Shown here: one piece after another, positions 25,986 through 34,752 of the stretch
Layout: each line of letters opens with the position of its first letter
How positions within the stretch are numbered: the first letter of the stretch is position 1
Source of the DNA: Alphaproteobacteria bacterium
GTDB lineage: Bacteria; Planctomycetota; Phycisphaerae; UBA1845
Length of the DNA stretch: 64,000 nucleotides
Direction of reading: 5' to 3'
NCBI GenBank assembly: GCA_028285105.1
Contig: JANQQE010000027.1
Coordinates: 94,909 to 158,908 of the forward strand
Position numbers and translations under genes: made by a program
Notes under the pieces: model-generated
The model's database searches: none
What the model was told of the DNA's origin: nothing
Seen by the model: the letters and a program-made list of their open reading frames with translations, nothing else

Positions 25986-27195
25986 TATCCCGATCCTTTT
26001 GATCCGCTGAATTCTCTTGCCCGAGCAGCCCGTCAATCACGCTTTGATTGGCTTCGACTTTCTTGGGCGCAGTGGTCTTTGGCGATGACTCAGACGATGG
26101 TTTCGGCTTGAAATCTGCTGTGGGCGATGGTTTTGGCTTCGTCAGTTCGTCCAGCACTCTTGAGGAAGGTGCGGGATCTTTTTCTTTCTTCGCCGACATG
26201 GGTACCGGAACCGCCGGTGTTTCTTGATCCGCTGCCAGAATCAGCGATTGGATGATCTCGCTACCGTCATCGGTTGCAGCGCCGAGAAACTCAGGAATGG
26301 CTCCTGCTTGCCCGGCGCCTGACGTTTCGATCTTTGCCGCCTGCGCATCTTCAACGATCTTGAGAAACAGATTCTCAAGTCGGCCTGTCGGCACACTGAC
26401 ATCGATGGGTTTCGACTCGCGCCTTTCAACGACCGACTTGATCTCTTCAATGGTACCCGGTTGAAGCCGTTCCGCCTGAATCTGCGTGACGTCCTTCTGG
26501 GCCAGCAGTTCCTTCACTGTTCCTTCGGCTTGAACTTTTCCGCCATACAGGATGCAAACCCTGTCACAAACATCCTCGACATCAGCCAACAAATGGCTGC
26601 TCAGCAGAATCGTCTTGCCCATGTCGCCAAGCCTGCGAATGACATCCTTGATCTGACGTGTTCCGATCGGGTCAAGACCGGATGTTGGTTCGTCCAGAAC
26701 CAGAAATTCAGGATCGTTGATTAGGGCTTGGGCCAAACCGATGCGACGGGCCATGCCTTTCGAGTATTCGCCGATACGCCGATTCGATTCATGTTGCAAT
26801 CCAACCATTTCCAGCAACATGTCGCGGCGTTCGCGGCGAACCTGCCCATGTTGACGAAAGAGTCTGCCGTAAAAATCCAGCGTCTCCTTCGCATCAAGGA
26901 ATCGATAAAGATACGATTCCTCGGGCAAATATCCGATTCGCTGTTTGATCGCCACGTCGGTTGGAGGCCGCCCAAAAACGGAGATGCGTCCTCGTGTGGG
27001 ATAAAGCAATCCGAGCAACATCTTGATGACGGTACTCTTGCCCGAACCGTTGGGGCCCAGAAGTCCGAAAACCTCTCCAGGCTTGATTTCGATGTTGAGA
27101 TCCTGAACCGCCGAAACGCGAGGCCGCCGCCAAAAATCCTTAAAGACCTTTTGCAGTCCCACAGTTTGAATGACTGGTAGCGTTGATTCGACCAT
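25978..27195 (-). CDS. ABC transporter ATP-binding protein with C-terminal extension
   Basis: The ATPase of the adjacent ABC-2 exporter, 405 residues. The nucleotide-binding domain (about 5-235) has Walker A GPNGSGKST, a Q-loop region IGYLPEES, signature EYSKGMARRIGLAQAL (SKGM in place of SGGQ, usual in this subfamily), Walker B FLVLDEPTSGLDP and switch SSHLLADVEDVCD. The remaining 170 residues are unusual: a charged segment with predicted helices (KPIDVSVPTGRLENLFLKIV), then Pro/Ser/Lys-rich low-complexity sequence to the C terminus. The extension could mediate contact with partner proteins (inference). The gene overlaps the permease start by eight bases. Confidence 0.93.
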   Translation of the reverse strand: MVESTLPVIQTVGLQKVFKDFWRRPRVSAVQDLNIEIKPGEVFGLLGPNGSGKSTVIKMLLGLLYPTRGRISVFGRPPTDVAIKQRIGYLPEESYLYRFLDAKETLDFYGRLFRQHGQVRRERRDMLLEMVGLQHESNRRIGEYSKGMARRIGLAQALINDPEFLVLDEPTSGLDPIGTRQIKDVIRRLGDMGKTILLSSHLLADVEDVCDRVCILYGGKVQAEGTVKELLAQKDVTQIQAERLQPGTIEEIKSVVERRESKPIDVSVPTGRLENLFLKIVEDAQAAKIETSGAGQAGAIPEFLGAATDDGSEIIQSLILAADQETPAVPVPMSAKKEKDPAPSSRVLDELTKPKPSPTADFKPKPSSESSPKTTAPKKVEANQSVIDGLLGQENSADQKDRDNG

Positions 27196-27275
27196 GGTTT
27201 AGGCGCGTTTCCGAATGGGTCAACGATGTCCGTCTTGAGCCCTCTGCTCGATCGTCTAGTCGTGGTGACTTGCGT

Positions 27276-28592
27276 TTATGGCATAATTGCGTGCAATTTC
27301 TTCTTCGGCGCAAATTCGTAAGCGTCGCTCTCTTGGCGCAATCTTTCGGTTTCGTCACGAGCCGCCTGCTCGGGGTCGGGTTCGATGTGAATGCGAAGTT
27401 CCATCGCATTGCTGGCGACGAAGTGCTTGGTCAAACCTTTCTGCTGAAGAACCCGCTGCCTGGTTTGTTCCCAAAGGCGGTGAATCAGCAGGTCGGGCGA
27501 TTCGAGATATTCATCAAGCACCGCGTGATACTGGTCTACATCGCCTTCGATTTGCTGTACGACTTTCGTGTAGTACCCGCGTGCAAGCCGAATCTGTTCA
27601 CCAGCTGCTCCGGATGCTTCGTTTTCCAGTATCTGATCGATTTCAGCTTCCAACTTCTTTTGCTTCGCTTCGTCGTTCGTCTCAATGGCGGCGTCGAGTT
27701 GATCCAGCAAGCCCACATGTCTTTCGCCCGTTCTTGTCTGATACGTCGCCAACTCGCGCCAGGAATTGCCCGCCGTTGCATTGAGAACTTTGATGCGCTG
27801 CTGATGGGCTTCCTGAACGGCTTTGTCGCGTTCGCTTTGCGCTTTGGCCACATTGTCAAAGGCAATCATCGTCGGTCCAGGAACGGAAGAGTGTGGAATG
27901 TCGAGGGCGACAACATGAACGCCAGTTTCCAACTGTTCAAGCCGTTCGTTTACCATCGAGCGCACCTTGAAGGCGACATCGGTTGTTGAACCTCGGGTCA
28001 CGTCTTCGGCGCTGTAACTGGAAACGGCGTTTATCGTGGCGTCGTTGAGCAAAGACTTGATCAACACTTCCACTTCCGTCGTCGATTCGTCGCCGACATT
28101 AAGAACGTATCGTTCCAGGTTTTTCACTCGGTACTTCACGTCCCACTGAATATGAACGATTCCGTTGTCAGCCGTCAGCAGAGACCCATCAAGTCCGGGG
28201 TTCAATATGCCACTGTTTCGCACTTTGCTGAGCGGTTCATTGATCTGGCCCTCTTTGACTTTGGGCCAGTGATCAAGGCTGCGGAACGAATTGTCCTTCT
28301 TGGTCGCAAAGATCAAAGTTTCTTCGATTGGGAATGGGAATGCTATCGAAGCACCAGAACCCTTGACCCGGTTCAACTTGCCGAAGCGAAACACAACTGC
28401 TTCTGAATCTTCGTCAACAATCCGCACGCCGCTAAATGCATAAAGCACAACGAGTACGACCATGATGAACTTGAGAATGTTGAAGCTTGCCCGCATGGCA
28501 TCGGCGAGCGATTGGTTTGCCGCATCCAGCGGAGCTTCACCCGGCAAATCGCCTGCCGGAGGATGATGATGGTGATGATGCGAGTGGGCCAT
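27276..28592 (-). CDS. SPFH/band-7 protein, HflK-like, with histidine-rich N terminus
   Basis: A 438-residue single-span membrane protein. The N terminus reads MAHSHHHHHHPPAG, eight residues after Met carrying seven His, then a membrane helix (FIMVVLVVLYAFSGV, about 43-57), then the SPFH domain (IVDEDSEAVVFRFGKLNRVK, through to about residue 290) and a helical coiled-coil tail with Lys/Glu-rich stretches. HflK-type proteins form oligomers with HflC that regulate FtsH and membrane microdomains. It lies 73 bases downstream of the HflC gene and 80 bases upstream of the ABC ATPase. Whether it replaces HflK or pairs with HflC alongside the larger HflK-like protein is not decidable here. Confidence 0.88.
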   Translation of the reverse strand: MAHSHHHHHHPPAGDLPGEAPLDAANQSLADAMRASFNILKFIMVVLVVLYAFSGVRIVDEDSEAVVFRFGKLNRVKGSGASIAFPFPIEETLIFATKKDNSFRSLDHWPKVKEGQINEPLSKVRNSGILNPGLDGSLLTADNGIVHIQWDVKYRVKNLERYVLNVGDESTTEVEVLIKSLLNDATINAVSSYSAEDVTRGSTTDVAFKVRSMVNERLEQLETGVHVVALDIPHSSVPGPTMIAFDNVAKAQSERDKAVQEAHQQRIKVLNATAGNSWRELATYQTRTGERHVGLLDQLDAAIETNDEAKQKKLEAEIDQILENEASGAAGEQIRLARGYYTKVVQQIEGDVDQYHAVLDEYLESPDLLIHRLWEQTRQRVLQQKGLTKHFVASNAMELRIHIEPDPEQAARDETERLRQESDAYEFAPKKKLHAIMP

Positions 28593-28665
28593 GAACCTAA
28601 CTCACTGAGGTTAAACGTTTTTCCAGGCACAGATCAGCGACAATTTCGGAGTTGCGCCTGGGACT

Positions 28666-29604
28666 CTAGTTACTTGCCGTCGCCGCGGAGGGTTTTTGAA
28701 TTCTCGTCTCCGGGTTCCAGACATTAAACGGTTGAATTTCGGTATCGAGAAACACTTCCGCGCGATTACGCAGAATGACTTCGATCGATCGAAGTTGGTC
28801 GAGGAATATTCGCAGCTCTTCGTGCTCCTTGAATTCCTTGTATATTTCACCGACCTTGGCAAGTCCTTCGCTTTCGATGCGGGCGACCTTTCGCTCGACC
28901 ATCGCCATGATTCGTCCACTTGCCGCCTGGGCAGCCGCTTTGATCCGCGTTCCTTCGGCATCGCCTTCCGAGCGATACTTGTCGGCTTTGACCTCCTGGG
29001 TCTTCTTCATCGTAGTAAACACCGCCTGCGTGACGTTGGCGGGCAGGGCGAGTTGTTTGACGCCAAACGTGCAGATTTCAACGCCGAAGTCTTTCTTGGC
29101 GTCAGCGGCGATCGCGTCCATCATCTCTTGCTCAATATCTTGCAGCTTTCGATCGGAGGCCTTGGTCGAGACAAAATCAGAGAAGTTGTGCTGACCGATA
29201 ACGGCTTTCTTGAGGCTGCGAATGCGCGTTCGCAGCGCTTCTTCGCCCGATTCGATTTCGTTGTAACGGGTGTGGAACTTGAAGGGATCGACAATGCGCC
29301 ATGTGGTAAACGTGGTGACGATGATCTGCTTGCTGTCCAGTGTCGGTGCTTCTTCGATGCGGCCTTCCAACAGACGCAGGCGCGTGTCGTACTTGACCAC
29401 ACTTTGAATGGGCCAAGGCCACTTCAGATTCAACCCGGCGAAGAAGCTGTTGTCATTCTCGTCGATGCGAATGGGAACCTCGCTCGCGTTACCGAACGTT
29501 TTTTTGATCGCAACTTCCGTAGAGCGAACCTGAAATGTACACCAGTACATAAGCAGGATCGCCATCAGCAGGACCGCAGCGATGATCGAAGGTGTGTTTT
29601 TCAT
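28666..29604 (-). CDS. hflC: SPFH/band-7 protein HflC-like
   Basis: A 312-residue protein with one N-terminal membrane helix (IIAAVLLMAILLMYWCTFQV) and a full SPFH domain: VRSTEVAIKKTFG, GLNLKWPWPIQSVVKYDTR, LLEGRIEEAPTLDSKQIIVT, then the helical part with KADKYRSEGDAEGTRIKAAA, the region conserved in HflC and prohibitins. HflC normally associates with HflK in the periplasmic face cage over FtsH. The gene sits between two HflK-like genes on the same strand. Length and C terminus (AEVFLDTEIQPFNVW) fit HflC, so I give the symbol with moderate confidence. Confidence 0.88.
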   Translation of the reverse strand: MKNTPSIIAAVLLMAILLMYWCTFQVRSTEVAIKKTFGNASEVPIRIDENDNSFFAGLNLKWPWPIQSVVKYDTRLRLLEGRIEEAPTLDSKQIIVTTFTTWRIVDPFKFHTRYNEIESGEEALRTRIRSLKKAVIGQHNFSDFVSTKASDRKLQDIEQEMMDAIAADAKKDFGVEICTFGVKQLALPANVTQAVFTTMKKTQEVKADKYRSEGDAEGTRIKAAAQAASGRIMAMVERKVARIESEGLAKVGEIYKEFKEHEELRIFLDQLRSIEVILRNRAEVFLDTEIQPFNVWNPETRIQKPSAATASN

Positions 29605-29770
29605 GTGAGCTTCTCCGTGAAGTCGAAATCGATTTGAATGTTGAGTTCGACGATCACGCGATAACGAATCCTTACTCTATCGAGTCAGTTTGGCAAACAA
29701 GTTTGGTAATTCAGGCGGGCATTAAAACCGCCCACGTCAACAACCAACGTCAATGCTGAAAAATTCCGTG

Positions 29771-31930
29771 CTAATCTGTGTCGATGTCAATGGTTCCGGT
29801 CTGCGGCTTGTCGTAGATCACGACCACCTTCTTGGTCGGGTCGGTCACCACCACATACTTACGAATGTTTGTCAATGCTTCCTGGAGCATCTCCAGGTAC
29901 TTTCGCACTTTGTACAATCGCGGTGCCGCTTCGTACGCCGCAATCTCCGCGCTGAATACCGTCAGGTTGCGCCGGGCTTGCGTGACCTCGTAGAGAATTC
30001 GAGCCTGAATCTCCGCAATCCTGGATGCCGCCGAACCGCCTGTCGGTACTGTTCCACCGGCTGCATCGATCGAACCCATCAACAGTTCGTCGACGCGATC
30101 AATCGCTGCCTGCTTTTGTTCGTCGGTTGAAGATTCGTCCTGGGCGATTCGATCCATCGCGAGGATAGCCCGGTCAAGTCGCAGTGCCCGGTTGCGACTG
30201 CCCGCCACCGTCGTCAGGATTTCTTCAGCCTGTCCTCGAGCCTCTTCGACGAAGGCGTCTTTTTCCATCTCGGCTTTGACGACTTCCTGAAACGCTTTCG
30301 CCACATCGTCGGTGGGGTGGGCTTCTTGAACGCCGCAAAAAAGTATCTCGACACCCAGATTCAATTCGTCTGCCCGCTTTTGGAGAATCCGGTGCAGCGA
30401 CTCATTCACCTCGCCGCGACCCGGTCCAATGATTCGATCGACATCCACGCTGGCTGCGTAGTCGGTCAACACCTGGTAGGCGATGGATTCGACCAGGCGC
30501 TCGGGTTCATAGTGTTCATACAGATAGTCGTCCAGCGACTTGACCCGATACTGGATGTTCACCGACACCATGAGCAAACCGACGGCGACGGCTTTACCTT
30601 CTTTCCTCGCATCATTGGCTTGCTCGGCGCCACTGGCGATGGCATCCTGCGCATCGTCGTCAATGTTGCTTTCCGTATCGAAGTTGGTGATATCCGGACT
30701 TGCGACAACGAGCATCATCTCCGCGTTGAATTCGTGTTTCTCGCCCCAGAGAATCGGTTTCTCGCGAAGTTTTCCGTCAACCTCTTCCATGTTGGCTTCT
30801 TTGTCGTGATCGACGGAGGAACCCACCGTGATCGTCCGAACCCGATCGACCCGCGCCCGGTAGACGCAATCAATTGGCCAGGGACATTTGAAGTGCAGCC
30901 CGGGCGACAGGACTTCATCGCCTCTTTGCAGGCGTTTGCCGAATCGTTCGATGACGGCTTGCTCGTCGGCATCCACGAATACGACTGTAGACAGCAAAAT
31001 CAACGCGAAGACACCGAAGGCAATCATCGGAGCCATCGCTCTCTGCAGCAGACTATAGAACCAAGTCTTACTGACCTCGAATCCGAACTGGTAATTGATA
31101 GCGTCAGCCATTGATCGGGCAATTCCGCCCGTTTCGGTAATCAATGCCAGCAGTCGGCTGTCGAATGCGGGCCGGCTTTCCTGACCGACGGTTCGCGGGC
31201 GGTAAAAGTCGAGGATGAAATTGGCAATAAACTCAATGCCAAGGATCAAAAGGATGATGCGAATGATATAGCTGACAATTGCTTCCGGGTTGGGCAGGTC
31301 GCGACCCTGCAGGGCGATCGCGATCAAGACAAACAGGCACGCCATGGCGTTTCCAGCAAGAAAACTGGCACCGGAGCGCAGCATTCGCCAACCGGGCATG
31401 CGGGCCATCCCGGCTGTGTATCGCGAAAACAGAAACGACAAGAACCCAACCCCGCCGACAAACGCCATCGCCGGACCTGAAAATTGTGTCTCGCGCCATT
31501 GACCGGAGAGCGGTGCGCCGAAATCCCAACCCCAAACCCAGATCGCCGATGCAATGTGATACATCGCAACTACGAGTGCAGTCGTCGGAACAACCCAGCG
31601 CAGGATCCAACCGAGGCGCCTTTTTTCGATCAGGTATGCTTCGTCTTCAGCGTCGAAGATTGCGCCGACACCTTCGTTGGCACGTGAGCGTTTGAGTTCT
31701 TCAGCCGCGAGCCGCTCCTTGGCGGTTCGACGTCTTTGGCTGTAGACGATCGAAATGACGGGCCAAATGATCACACCACCGAGCATGAAGCGAGACGCCG
31801 CCAATATGACCTCAGATTGGCAAACCTGTCCAACGACGAACAGAAAGACGAAAAACGTGGTCTGGAATATGAATCCAACCAGTGCCGTCAGTTGAGCACG
31901 TCGATCTCTGATTACCGAAGAATCACTCAT
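29771..31930 (-). CDS. HflK-like SPFH protein fused to an N-terminal multi-span membrane domain
   Basis: A 719-residue protein, much larger than typical HflK (~420). The first ~300 residues carry about six membrane spans (for example LTALVGFIFQTTFFVFLFVV, WVVPTTALVVAMYHIASAIW, AMAFVGGVGFLSFLFS, FLAGNAMACLFVLIAIAL, IIRIILLILGIEFIANFIL). A further helix near residue 305 (MIAFGVFALILLSTVVFV) precedes the SPFH domain, which starts DADEQAVIERFGKRLQRGDE and contains GLHFKCPWPIDCVYRARVDR. The C terminus is a long helical region. The gene is the first of the - strand SPFH-ABC cluster; upstream is a 700-base divergent region. Confidence 0.87.
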   Translation of the reverse strand: MSDSSVIRDRRAQLTALVGFIFQTTFFVFLFVVGQVCQSEVILAASRFMLGGVIIWPVISIVYSQRRRTAKERLAAEELKRSRANEGVGAIFDAEDEAYLIEKRRLGWILRWVVPTTALVVAMYHIASAIWVWGWDFGAPLSGQWRETQFSGPAMAFVGGVGFLSFLFSRYTAGMARMPGWRMLRSGASFLAGNAMACLFVLIAIALQGRDLPNPEAIVSYIIRIILLILGIEFIANFILDFYRPRTVGQESRPAFDSRLLALITETGGIARSMADAINYQFGFEVSKTWFYSLLQRAMAPMIAFGVFALILLSTVVFVDADEQAVIERFGKRLQRGDEVLSPGLHFKCPWPIDCVYRARVDRVRTITVGSSVDHDKEANMEEVDGKLREKPILWGEKHEFNAEMMLVVASPDITNFDTESNIDDDAQDAIASGAEQANDARKEGKAVAVGLLMVSVNIQYRVKSLDDYLYEHYEPERLVESIAYQVLTDYAASVDVDRIIGPGRGEVNESLHRILQKRADELNLGVEILFCGVQEAHPTDDVAKAFQEVVKAEMEKDAFVEEARGQAEEILTTVAGSRNRALRLDRAILAMDRIAQDESSTDEQKQAAIDRVDELLMGSIDAAGGTVPTGGSAASRIAEIQARILYEVTQARRNLTVFSAEIAAYEAAPRLYKVRKYLEMLQEALTNIRKYVVVTDPTKKVVVIYDKPQTGTIDIDTD

Positions 31931-32641
31931 GATGTCAGAATGCGTTTCTCGCTGGTCTCAGCGTGTGCAGATTCGACGCAACCGATCGTTGCGACTCTTA
32001 ATCAATACCACTACGAACAATCATCCCAAGACTGTCAGTCCCAGCCAATGAATCTCTGATCGTCAACTCGCCACAATTCAAAGCCGCCAGCCAATCCAGA
32101 CCAGCCCCTGGTTTGGCAACGGGGGGCGGGAAGCTTACCGCAATTGGTTCCCATTGCCAAGATCGCGGTTCGTCGTCGAAAGCTACGCAATCGCCTGTTG
32201 ATAAACGACTTACAAATTTCTCTAGGCGAAAGGAATCTTACAGCACAGAAGTTCCACCATAAGAACGACGATCCAAGCGCAAGAGAGGACGTCCCCATCA
32301 GAACGACAGGTCGATAGCGGAAAGGACTACATCCGGCACACTACAGCAATTCACCGAATTCCGCAATTCATGCGATCCTATTTTCGCACGAGCATTCGGT
32401 GAATCCCGCTCTCTCTCGCTGCTCTCAATCTCGCGACACCCTGGCCAAGCGCACCATGGGCCCGGACATGCCGCTTGCCAGTCTTACGAACTTGAAAGTC
32501 GCCAGGTTCGATCCGAATCCAAGATTCTTGATAGAATTTCGCACCGATGAATCTTGCTGGAATCCGCCGCCTGCGTCTGGACGGCGTTCCGGTCGTTCCC
32601 TATGCTTTTCCAGGATACCTTGAACTGGAACGATCAACCGC
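31931..32641. other. Divergent intergenic region between the SPFH cluster and an ABC-2 permease
   Basis: About 710 bases with no convincing gene. It contains the two divergent promoters by position. Near the - strand gene, CGCAAC/GTTGCG arms (31976-31997 area) could form a small hairpin. On the permease side an 11-base inverted repeat is described separately. I see no sigma-54 or sigma-28 motif. Confidence 0.5.
32349..32404. repeat. 11-base inverted repeat upstream of the second ABC-2 permease
   Basis: ATTCACCGAAT (32349-32359) and ATTCGGTGAAT (32394-32404) are perfect inverted repeats separated by 34 bases; inside lies a further TGCGA/TCGCA pairing. The element is 240 bases before the permease start. 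It may be an operator pair or an RNA hairpin; there is no T-run for termination. Confidence 0.5.
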
Positions 32642-33607
32642 ATGGGCAAGATTCTGGCCATCCTGGCTACGACATTCACCGAAACCATCCGTCAGCCGAT
32701 CTACGGAATCGTGTTGCTATCGACACTCTTGCTCATGCCGATCAACGTCGGTTTGGCTGCGTTTACCCTCGATGACGACAACAAGCTCCTGGTGGAATTG
32801 GGGCTTTCCACGCTCCTGCTCAGCGGACTGTTTCTCGCCTCATTTAGTGCATCATCTGTTCTCACTCGCGAAATCGACAACAAAACGGTTTTGACCGTTG
32901 TCAGCAAGCCTGTCAGCCGGCCAATGTTTCTGCTGGGAAAATACCTGGGCCTGATTTTTGCATTGGCCTTGGCATTCTTCATTGAATTTCTGGGCTTCTT
33001 CTTGTCGGTGCAGCACAAAGTCCTTGAGAGCAGTGCAGACGAATGGCATTGGCCGGTCTTGATGTTTGGACCGGGAATGTTGATCGTCGTGTTTATCCTG
33101 GCCGGGATTTATAATTTTTTTAGAGACAAACCGTTCGTCAGTACGGCATTCAAATTGGGCACTCCGGTCCTTGCGTTCGGCGCGCTGGCGACGTGCTTTC
33201 TCGGAAGGAACTTTGAATTACAGGTATTCGATCTGGGACCGGTCAGCATCAATGTGATCAAGTCCGCGTTTCTCGTGTTTTGCGCGGTGATGGTCTTGAC
33301 TGCTATTGCGTTGGCCGCTTCGACCCGCGTGGGACAGGTTATGACGCTGCTGATCTGTTTGGTCGTTTTGACAATTGGCTTGATTTCCGACTATCTGTTC
33401 GGGCAGGCAGCGCAAGCTTCTTCACTGGCCAGGGCTGCGTACATGCTGATTCCGAACTTCAGCTTCCTGTGGATTATCGATGCCGTAAATGGCGGCATGA
33501 ACATTCCGATGGGGTACATGGCGTTGACGACCGCCTATTCGGCTGCATTTTCGCTGGCTGCGCTCTTTTTCGGAGCCGCATTGTTCCAGCGCCGAGAGGT
33601 CGGTTAA
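32642..33607 (+). CDS. ABC-2 type transporter permease (second copy)
   Basis: A 321-residue integral membrane protein with about seven helices, including LLSTLLLMPINVGLAAFTL, LGLIFALALAFFIEFLGFFL, GPGMLIVVFILAGIYNFF, AFLVFCAVMVLTAIALAAS and TTAYSAAFSLAALFFGAALF. The segment SREIDNKTVL...VSKPVSRPMFLLGKYLG between helices two and three parallels the LMTKPVARWKYIVGRWFG segment of the permease at 24597, so the two are distant paralogues. It lacks the large soluble loop of that copy. No ATPase gene is adjacent, so it either shares the ATPase encoded at 25978 or uses another (inference). It is divergent from the SPFH cluster. Confidence 0.85.
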   Translation: MGKILAILATTFTETIRQPIYGIVLLSTLLLMPINVGLAAFTLDDDNKLLVELGLSTLLLSGLFLASFSASSVLTREIDNKTVLTVVSKPVSRPMFLLGKYLGLIFALALAFFIEFLGFFLSVQHKVLESSADEWHWPVLMFGPGMLIVVFILAGIYNFFRDKPFVSTAFKLGTPVLAFGALATCFLGRNFELQVFDLGPVSINVIKSAFLVFCAVMVLTAIALAASTRVGQVMTLLICLVVLTIGLISDYLFGQAAQASSLARAAYMLIPNFSFLWIIDAVNGGMNIPMGYMALTTAYSAAFSLAALFFGAALFQRREVG

Positions 33608-33654
33608 TAAGGCCAACGTTCCTGGCGAAATCAGCGATGTGAGGCAATCAAAAA

Positions 33655-33690
33655 GGGCGTGTTCGATTCAACGGACACGCCCATTTAACT
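33655..33690. terminator. Rho-independent terminator between convergent permease and sigma factor genes
   Basis: GGGCGTGT (33655-33662) pairs perfectly with ACACGCCC (33675-33682) around a 12-base loop. A-rich sequence precedes it (CAAAAA) and ATTTAACTTT follows, so it can act in both directions between the genes ending at 33607 and 33712. Confidence 0.8.
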
Positions 33691-33711
33691 TTATGTCTGT
33701 GGTCTGTTGAC

Positions 33712-34752
33712 CTAAGAAGCAGCCAGGTAACCGGTTTCAAGCGCGTGACGAATCTTCTTAAGCGCTTTGTTTTGAATCTGCCGCACACGCTCTTTCGTCA
33801 CGCCAATGATCGTACCCACTTGCTCCAGCGTCTTCGGCGTCGGAACCTCGGAGGGTTTCGGTGCCAATGCAAAACGTTCGAGAATAACGGTCTTTTCGAC
33901 ATCGGATAGCGACGCGGCGTTGGCGGCGATGATATCCTTGAGTTCCGAAATACAGTCCGATTCGACTCGAGCCCGCTGACTCTCCACGTGGTCACTTTTT
34001 TCGATCGACGGATCGTATTCCACCGGAAACGTTCCGCGATAGCGACTAGTCTTCATCGCAACCCGCGAGAAGCTCTTGAGGATCGCACGGCACGAATAAG
34101 TGCTGAATTTGAAACCGCGACCGCAGTCGAACTTATCGACGCTGCGCAGAAGGGCCATGTTGCCTTCGCTGATCATCTCGTTGAAATCGACGTTACTCAA
34201 ACGCGTGCGCTTGGCCATCGCCAACACCAGCGGCATGTTGAGTTCGACGATCTGGGCGCGAACCTTCAATTCCCAGTGGCCCCATGCGATCAATGTCCGC
34301 GCAGCTTTAGGCGTCAATGGGCGGCCTGCATAGCGCTCGAGAATTGCGCCGATTTTCATCCGGGTAAGATTCAACCGGAGAAACAGTTGCTTTTCCTGCT
34401 GACCGGTCAGCGTCGGCGCACGCGTTGCCGGCGAAATACGGCCAGCAACGATTTCTTCGGGCTCGTTGAATCGAGAGGCATCCGATGACACCAGTTTCGC
34501 GACGACGCCAAACAGTTCTACGTCGGCTTTAGCGCGGTGAAGCTCAGGGTGGTCCATGTGCGGTACCGGTTCGGTACAGAGGCGATGAATGATCTGGCGA
34601 TCCTCGTCACCAAGCAAGTGCATGAAGTCACCGGTTGGCGGCAGCGGTGAGGCGAGTTCACATTTGTCACTATCTGCTTTGCCGCCAACGGCAGCATTGG
34701 CAGCGGTGACGGTCTCAAATTGCGCTGTCGATCTGGTTTGTGACTGAGCCAT
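33712..34752 (-). CDS. Sigma-70 family RNA polymerase sigma factor
   Basis: A 346-residue sigma factor. Region 1.2-like LTGQQEKQLFLRLNLTRMKI leads into region 2 (IVELNMPLVLAMAKRTRLSN, FNEMISEGNMALLRSVDKFD, GFKFSTYSCRAILKSFSRVA), and region 4 ends the protein (TLEQVGTIIGVTKERVRQIQ then NKALKKIRHAL). Region 3 is short and atypical, and the first ~110 residues are a divergent extension without recognisable motif. This is not the housekeeping RpoD by length; a group 2/3 factor of the kind planctomycetes carry in several copies is likely (inference). I start at the ATG at 34752, seven bases after AGGGAGA; the frame upstream of it is not coding-like. Confidence 0.88.
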   Translation of the reverse strand: MAQSQTRSTAQFETVTAANAAVGGKADSDKCELASPLPPTGDFMHLLGDEDRQIIHRLCTEPVPHMDHPELHRAKADVELFGVVAKLVSSDASRFNEPEEIVAGRISPATRAPTLTGQQEKQLFLRLNLTRMKIGAILERYAGRPLTPKAARTLIAWGHWELKVRAQIVELNMPLVLAMAKRTRLSNVDFNEMISEGNMALLRSVDKFDCGRGFKFSTYSCRAILKSFSRVAMKTSRYRGTFPVEYDPSIEKSDHVESQRARVESDCISELKDIIAANAASLSDVEKTVILERFALAPKPSEVPTPKTLEQVGTIIGVTKERVRQIQNKALKKIRHALETGYLAAS

